Shown: one piece after another, positions 59,400 through 64,000 of the stretch
Position numbering within the stretch: the stretch's first letter is position 1
Layout of the letters: each line of letters starts with the position of its first letter
Assembly: GCA_008828725.1 (NCBI GenBank)
Contig: MEHQ01001628.1
Coordinates: 124,001-188,000, forward strand
Direction: 5' to 3'
Source: Saccharina japonica
Taxonomy: Eukaryota > Sar > Phaeophyceae > Laminariales > Laminariaceae
DNA length: 64,000 nucleotides
Program-made: the position numbers and the translations under genes
Notes under the pieces: generated by a model
Told to the model about the DNA's origin: nothing
The model's input: only the letters and a program-made list of their open reading frames with translations
The model's database searches: none

Positions 59400-60375
59400 G
59401 ACAAATAATCGCGTAGTACAGGAAAATGTATCTTTGAAAGTATACGCAAACGGTCACCATGCACGATTTTATGCTTGAAGGCTTGAGTTCGATCCTTGGC
59501 GATGACTCTGGATACTTTTTTTTTTTTTTGTATTGTACGTAACCCAGACCCCCATAATATAAGACAGGAAGCACACAAAAACGAAGTGGATTTCTTAGGC
59601 AGGTATACAATATGATATGCGTATGATACAATATCGCATGCTGTTGTTTTGATATTAATAGTAGGTTTTCGATTCGCCCTTGCGCCACTCCCCCAGGCAC
59701 GTCCCGGAGGGGAACCTTGTACATGTATTAATAGTAATATGAAGAAATCGTATAGTCGTATCATAGTAGTATTAAGTAATCTAACGCTGACACAACGTTG
59801 TCGTTTGTCGCCAACCAGAAAAACAAAGGATTAAGAAGTAATGTCACCAACAATAGAGCGGAAGTCAGCCGGTATCGGTATCACTGAAAGAGAGCTTTAC
59901 GACATATTGAACCTTTCCGCTAATAATAGATACCGGTACTTCGCACACGTAAATATATACCAGGTATAGGATGAAACGTTAGGCAATCAGAGGTCGGCCA
60001 GGAAGTCGTTTCCCTTACCCTTTTTGTCTCCGAAGTGCCACCCTTAGTATCGACGGAAATGTAAGGACCATTTTGACTTGACGTTTGTACTCGAACAGTC
60101 CTTACAAATCCGTCCAAAGTGATACGGTACACCTTTCGTTGACCCACCGACCCTAACCTTATACTACCTTTATTGGGCTTTTTGTTTCTGCTGTGTGGAC
60201 TTTCCAGCTTTTCTGCACACCATTCGAGTAACGGTTGGTCTTCAGCATCTTTTAATAGACCTACCCTGCTCATCGCAGATTTTCGCCTATTCCCAGCACG
60301 GTACGTAGCAGCAGGCACCAGGTCCTTGCGTCCTCGGACAGTACGCTGACTTTCAAACCTCATTGATCTATCGGA
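59400..60375 (-). repeat. block A, copy 2 (inverted) plus a SINE-like end
   Basis: The complement of 60537-61489 over nearly its full length, forming a ~0.95-kb inverted repeat around a ~160-bp spacer. 59400-59530 (+) has a tRNA-like B box (GAGTTCGATCC) followed by a T-rich stretch, which suggests a captured tRNA-derived SINE. A few differences cluster near 60335-60360. Confidence 0.92.
59920..60273 (-). CDS. conserved 117-codon ORF of block A, copy 2
   Basis: Same frame and length as at 55921-56274, open on the minus strand. The frame also runs on upstream of the ATG here (to 60438). Confidence 0.35.
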   Translation of the reverse strand: MSRVGLLKDAEDQPLLEWCAEKLESPHSRNKKPNKGSIRLGSVGQRKVYRITLDGFVRTVRVQTSSQNGPYISVDTKGGTSETKRVRETTSWPTSDCLTFHPIPGIYLRVRSTGIYY

Positions 60376-60536
60376 CTCTTCTCCAGCACATACATAACAC
60401 CCATGGAGAACCTGCTCATGAAACATTAGATAGACCAAGTGTCATGCAACCTGTCTGGGGCCATCGATTCCGAATTCATTAATATCCATACAAACCAACG
60501 GAGGAGCAGCGAGCGAGGATACAAAAGAGAGAAGAT

Positions 60537-61489
60537 CAATGAGGTTGAAAAGCGTACCGAGGACGCAAGGACCTGGTGCCTGCTGCTACGTACCGTGCTG
60601 GGAATAGGCGAAAATCTGCGATGAGCAGGGTAGGTCTATTAAAAGATGCTGAAGACCAACCGTTACTCGAATGGTGTGCAGAAAAGCTGGAAAGTCCACA
60701 CAGCAGAAACAAAAAGCCCAATAAAGGTAGTATAAGGTTAGGGTCGGTGGGTCAACGAAAGGTGTACCGTATCACTTTGGACGGATTTGTAAGGACTGTT
60801 CGAGTACAAACGTCAAGTCAAAATGGTCCTTACATTTCCGTCGATACTAAGGGTGGCACTTCGGAGACAAAAAGGGTAAGGGAAACGACTTCCTGGCCGA
60901 CCTCTGATTGCCTAACGTTTCATCCTATACCTGGTATATATTTACGTGTGCGAAGTACCGGTATCTATTATTAGCGGAAAGGTTCAATATGTCGTAAAGC
61001 TCTCTTTCAGTGGATACTCGTACCCAGGCTGACTTCCGCCTATTGTTGGTGACCTTCGTATATATCCTTTGTTTTTCTGGCTGGCGACAAACGAAACGCT
61101 TGTGTCAGACGTTAGACTACTACTACTACTATGATACGACTATACGATTTATTACTATTAATACACTGTACAAGGTTCCCCTCCGGGACGTGCCTGGGGG
61201 AGTGGCGCAAGGGCGAATCGAAAACCTACTATTAATATCAAAACAATAGCATGCGATATTGTATCATACGCATATCATATTGTATACCTGCCTAAGAAAT
61301 CCACTTAGTTTTTGTGTGCTTCCTGTCTTATATTATGGGGGTCTGGGTTACGTACAATACAAAAAAAAAAAAAGTATCCAGAGTCATCGCCAAGGATCGA
61401 ACTCAAGCCTTCAAGCATAAAATCGTGCATGGTGACCGTTTGCGTATACTTTCAAAGATACATTTTCCTGTACTACGCGATTATTTGTC
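60537..61489 (+). repeat. block A, copy 3 (direct) with its A-tract and SINE-like end
   Basis: It extends copy 1 past CTGGGTTACGT with ACAATAC, an A-tract, and a segment complementary to 59400-59530. It ends at GATTATTTGTC, the exact complement of the first bases after the N. Confidence 0.93.
60621..60974 (+). CDS. conserved 117-codon ORF of block A, copy 3
   Basis: Translation as in the other two copies (MSRVGLLKDAEDQ to RVRSTGIYY). No recognised domain. Confidence 0.35.
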   Translation: MSRVGLLKDAEDQPLLEWCAEKLESPHSRNKKPNKGSIRLGSVGQRKVYRITLDGFVRTVRVQTSSQNGPYISVDTKGGTSETKRVRETTSWPTSDCLTFHPIPGIYLRVRSTGIYY

Positions 61490-62235
61490 GCGGCCCGCGT
61501 CAGCCACACGACAGGTCGCACATACATGATGCAAGCACAGCAGCAAGCAACAACAGAACAGCAGCAGAAGAGAGAGAGATGGTGGTGCCTGATGACGGAT
61601 GCAAGCCTGCTGCGATGAAGCAACCACTAATTAATAGCCACAGCAGTATACGGTGGATCCGCCACAGTCACGTCTGCTGCTTGTGCTTCTAGCCGGGGCT
61701 GTGGCGTTGCTTGTGTTCGTTGCATGTTGTGTGATGTATCGTGGTATTCAAAAGCGGTCATTAATTTCCGGTCAGAGTGGGCGTGGCTCTGTTACACACA
61801 CAGCAGCAGAACAGAAAAGGGTAGATAGATGGTGTGGATTATGGACGGTAGGCTCCGATAGACACAGCTAGCCACAGCACTACAGCAACATCAACAGCAG
61901 CAGCGGGTAGAAGAGTGGTGGTGGTGGTGTCGTTTGGTGACGGATTGCTGGCTCCTATGAAAGCAAAACTACTCGTAGCTCGTAGCAACAACAGAGCACA
62001 TCACAGATCTGCCTTCGAGGCGCACAGTGTTGTATCACTCTGCCCGGAAAAGTAACGACAGTTTATATATAGTTTTAATGAACAAAAGTTTCTTACATTT
62101 CGGGACAGCGGAGAGATTCGTACATGAGCATCGATCTGCAAGTATTATACCATGACTCGGAAAATCGCAGGCTTCGACAAAAGCAACTCGTCACGGTACA
62201 GCACGGATCTGAGGCACGCGCATGCATGATGTAAT

Positions 62236-62272
<37 letters not shown>
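62236..62272 (+). repeat. (CTG)12 microsatellite
   Basis: Pure GCTGCTG run. On the minus strand it reads polyGln or polySer inside longer open frames that are otherwise featureless. Confidence 0.95.
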
Positions 62273-62274
<2 letters not shown>

Positions 62275-62934
62275 GCAGCAGGTTTGTAACATTGAGGTTG
62301 TACTGTTTGTAACACGCTCTCTGTGGTGCTGCTGTTGTTCGTGTGTGCTCCCCGTGCTCTCGGCAAGAAACGCACAAAAAACGCACGACTGAACATAAAC
62401 AGGGCCTCACGCAGCGAAACCCGGGAAATCGGCTTATCCACTCCCGCGGGAAAAAAAACTTCGAGCGCCCGCCACGCGAGCCACAGAGCTCGGATCGAGC
62501 CCAAACCTCGACCAATGTGTCCGGCCGGGCTTGCTGTGTCGGGGTACTTAGCGTTTTGCCGAAAAGTGCTCGTACGAAGAGAAAAGTTGCGAAAAGTGCG
62601 AAAATTTCACAAACATAACTATACATATATACTACGCGATATAGCGGACTCCCTCAGGTTTTGCTGGAGCCTACGGTGCTAGTCGCGATACGGCTCGCAA
62701 ACACGAGCAGTAGATATTACCACCTGACTTAGGTTCGATCAACCGGTTTCAACACAGTGCACACAAACTCTTCACGACAGCGGGGATTCCCAGAAGTTAC
62801 CTATGCTCGGATCTCCTCGGGACACAGAAAGCCTAGAAACGTGCATTGCCCAAATTCGACGCCATCTACACGCTGATTTCGGCCTCGGCAACCTCGAAGC
62901 AACAAGTGTGGGACGGGTGGTGGTCGTGGTGGAG

Positions 62935-63078
62935 GGTTAGGGTACTAATAGAGATAATGTTAAGGTCAGCGTTAGGGTTAATAGGGTAAGGGTCAGGTTG
63001 AGTCAGGTCGGCCAAAGTGGAAGCTACTGTAAGGCACGTAGGCTCAGGCTTAGGGTTAGGGTTGGGGTTTGTGCTGGG
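62935..63078 (+). repeat. degenerate TTAGGG-type interstitial telomere-like repeats
   Basis: GGGTTAGGGTACTAATAG, GCGTTAGGGTTAATAGGG and GCTTAGGGTTAGGGTTGGGG, interspersed with variants. TTAGGG is a common telomere unit in eukaryotes, including brown algae. Confidence 0.75.
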
Positions 63079-63204
63079 GTTGTCAGGGTTACAGCCCCCA
63101 CCACGACGGGGACAAACGCACCATGAGCTACAGTATGCATGCAGATGCCATGCCTCCGACGGTCGAACGACTCACGGAGACCCCCCCCCCTATGTAGACG
63201 AGAG

Positions 63205-64000
63205 TTATCAAAAATAGGCGCGGTAGGAAATTGTACAGATGGCGATATGATAAACTAGCAGTAAAGGAAAAACGGGAAGAGTTCCAGAAGAGATGACTAA
63301 AAATGCAGAGCATTTTTCCGATCTGCTGGAAGCATAGTACGACAGAACAATATAGAGAGAGTAATGCAGGAGCGAGGATAATAGAAGGATGGGAGAAATT
63401 GGTCAAGCCACAGCAAGTAAAGTAATAGGAAGAGTTGATAATATGCAATAGAGCAGTAAAATGGTGGGATGAGAAGTAAAAGAGGCTATAGGAGTAAGGA
63501 GAAAGGCACACGCACAGATACGCATCGAGCAAATACGTCAGGAATGGGGAGTTGGTATGCTGAATAAAGTAAAAGGTTTGAGAAAAAGAGTATGGAAAGA
63601 CGTAAGTTAAAAGGAAGTTGAAGAGTAGTACAGACTTTGATGGCGGGATGAAGCAGATGTGGGTAGGGATAAAAGGGATACTAGCAAACAAGCAGGAGAG
63701 GCAGATACGGGGATAGCTACATTAAGAGCACAGACGCGTAAAATGGTTAGTAGTTCGAAGGGGAAAAGGGAAGTACTTGTAGACATTACCGCAAGCTAGG
63801 ACGCCCACAACCAACGAAACGTTCGACAGAATTTGAGAAGATATCAACGCGTGGGCGGAGGCGAACGTAGATGCATCAGAAAGGGAAGACAGTGGTCAGA
63901 AGGGTTACAGGGAGAGTTCACAAGAGAAGAAGTAAAGTGTGTAGCTAAAATTAAGAATGAAAGGAGCAGGGGCAGACAAATAGGTAATGATTTATGAAGT
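63205..64000 (+). mobile_element. second LINE copy, 5' part, with many single-base deletions
   Basis: Follows 56651-57465 base by base but loses single bases repeatedly (GTTCCAAGAAG becomes GTTCCAGAAG; GGAAAGCATAGGTACG becomes GGAAGCATAGTACG). It starts at the same TTATCAAAAATAGG as copy 1 and continues past the window end. Confidence 0.92.

Larger units (their letters stand above)
61490..63204. other. region between palindrome and second LINE copy, no supported gene
   Basis: It begins with CAG/CAA-rich sequence (61520-61900). It contains a (CTG)n run (62236-62272) and degenerate telomere-like repeats near its end. A hydrophobic frame near 61653 starts only at GTG. Confidence 0.5.

Noticed and set aside
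61653..61871. 72-codon hydrophobic, apparently membrane-spanning frame
   Set aside because: It begins at GTG, not ATG, lies in CAG-rich sequence and has no homology signal.
62093..62626. 177-codon minus-strand frame with a polyserine run
   Set aside because: The serine run is the CTG microsatellite and the rest lacks motifs.
1..64000. Bacterial-type operons, CRISPR arrays, integrons, defence islands
   Set aside because: The window is intron-rich nuclear DNA; direct repeats found here are micro- or minisatellites or transposon copies without spacer structure.

Overview
This is nuclear DNA of a eukaryote with long introns and many repeats. A photosynthetic stramenopile (brown-alga or raphidophyte type) fits best, but the lineage is an inference. 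It rests on the wording of the eS17 ribosomal protein, on a TerC-family membrane protein that starts with a signal-peptide-like plus basic, transit-like segment (as expected for a plastid behind an ER membrane), and on a GRK-type kinase and a long START-like protein. No bacterial operons, CRISPR arrays or rRNA genes were seen. tRNA-like sequences occur only as heads of SINEs.

Seven genes can be rebuilt exon by exon, and their intron phases agree throughout. From left to right: the 3' part of a GRK-like protein kinase (+, 1-2911); a TerC-family membrane protein (-, 2952-6832, 4 exons, 351 aa); the last exon of a TMEM258/OST5 oligosaccharyltransferase subunit (-, 9665-9883); DDB1, the CUL4 ubiquitin ligase adaptor (+, 15783-26094, 15 exons, 1136 aa, one GC-AG intron); a START-like lipid-binding protein with an N-terminal coiled coil and a C-terminal membrane anchor (-, 26579-33397, 7 exons, 490 aa); ribosomal protein eS17 (+, 33658-38875, first coding exon only ATG); and an R2R3 MYB factor (-, 47091-51656, 5' end not found). 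The kinase and TerC genes converge, as do DDB1 and the START gene. The START and eS17 genes diverge from a 260-bp shared promoter region.

The rest is repeats: a tRNA-derived SINE family (at least five bodies, some nested), a short MITE family (two copies, one inside a SINE with a 4-bp target duplication), an inverted-repeat-bounded G-rich segment inside a DDB1 intron, an in-frame 42-bp minisatellite, a ~277-bp tandem array with built-in C-tracts, an exact 116-bp duplication, G-tracts, triplet repeats, and a foldback whose loop carries telomere-like repeats. From about 55.8 kb the window is mobile-element debris: three copies (two direct, one inverted) of a ~0.8-1 kb block with a conserved 117-codon ORF, a 5'-truncated and frameshifted LINE, an N at an inverted-repeat boundary, and a second LINE copy full of one-base deletions. 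That last part probably reflects assembly or read-quality problems as well as biology.

I found no convincing new multi-gene system. The best candidates for novelty are the START-like protein's architecture, the three-copy ORF block, the telomere-repeat foldback and the new SINE/MITE families.
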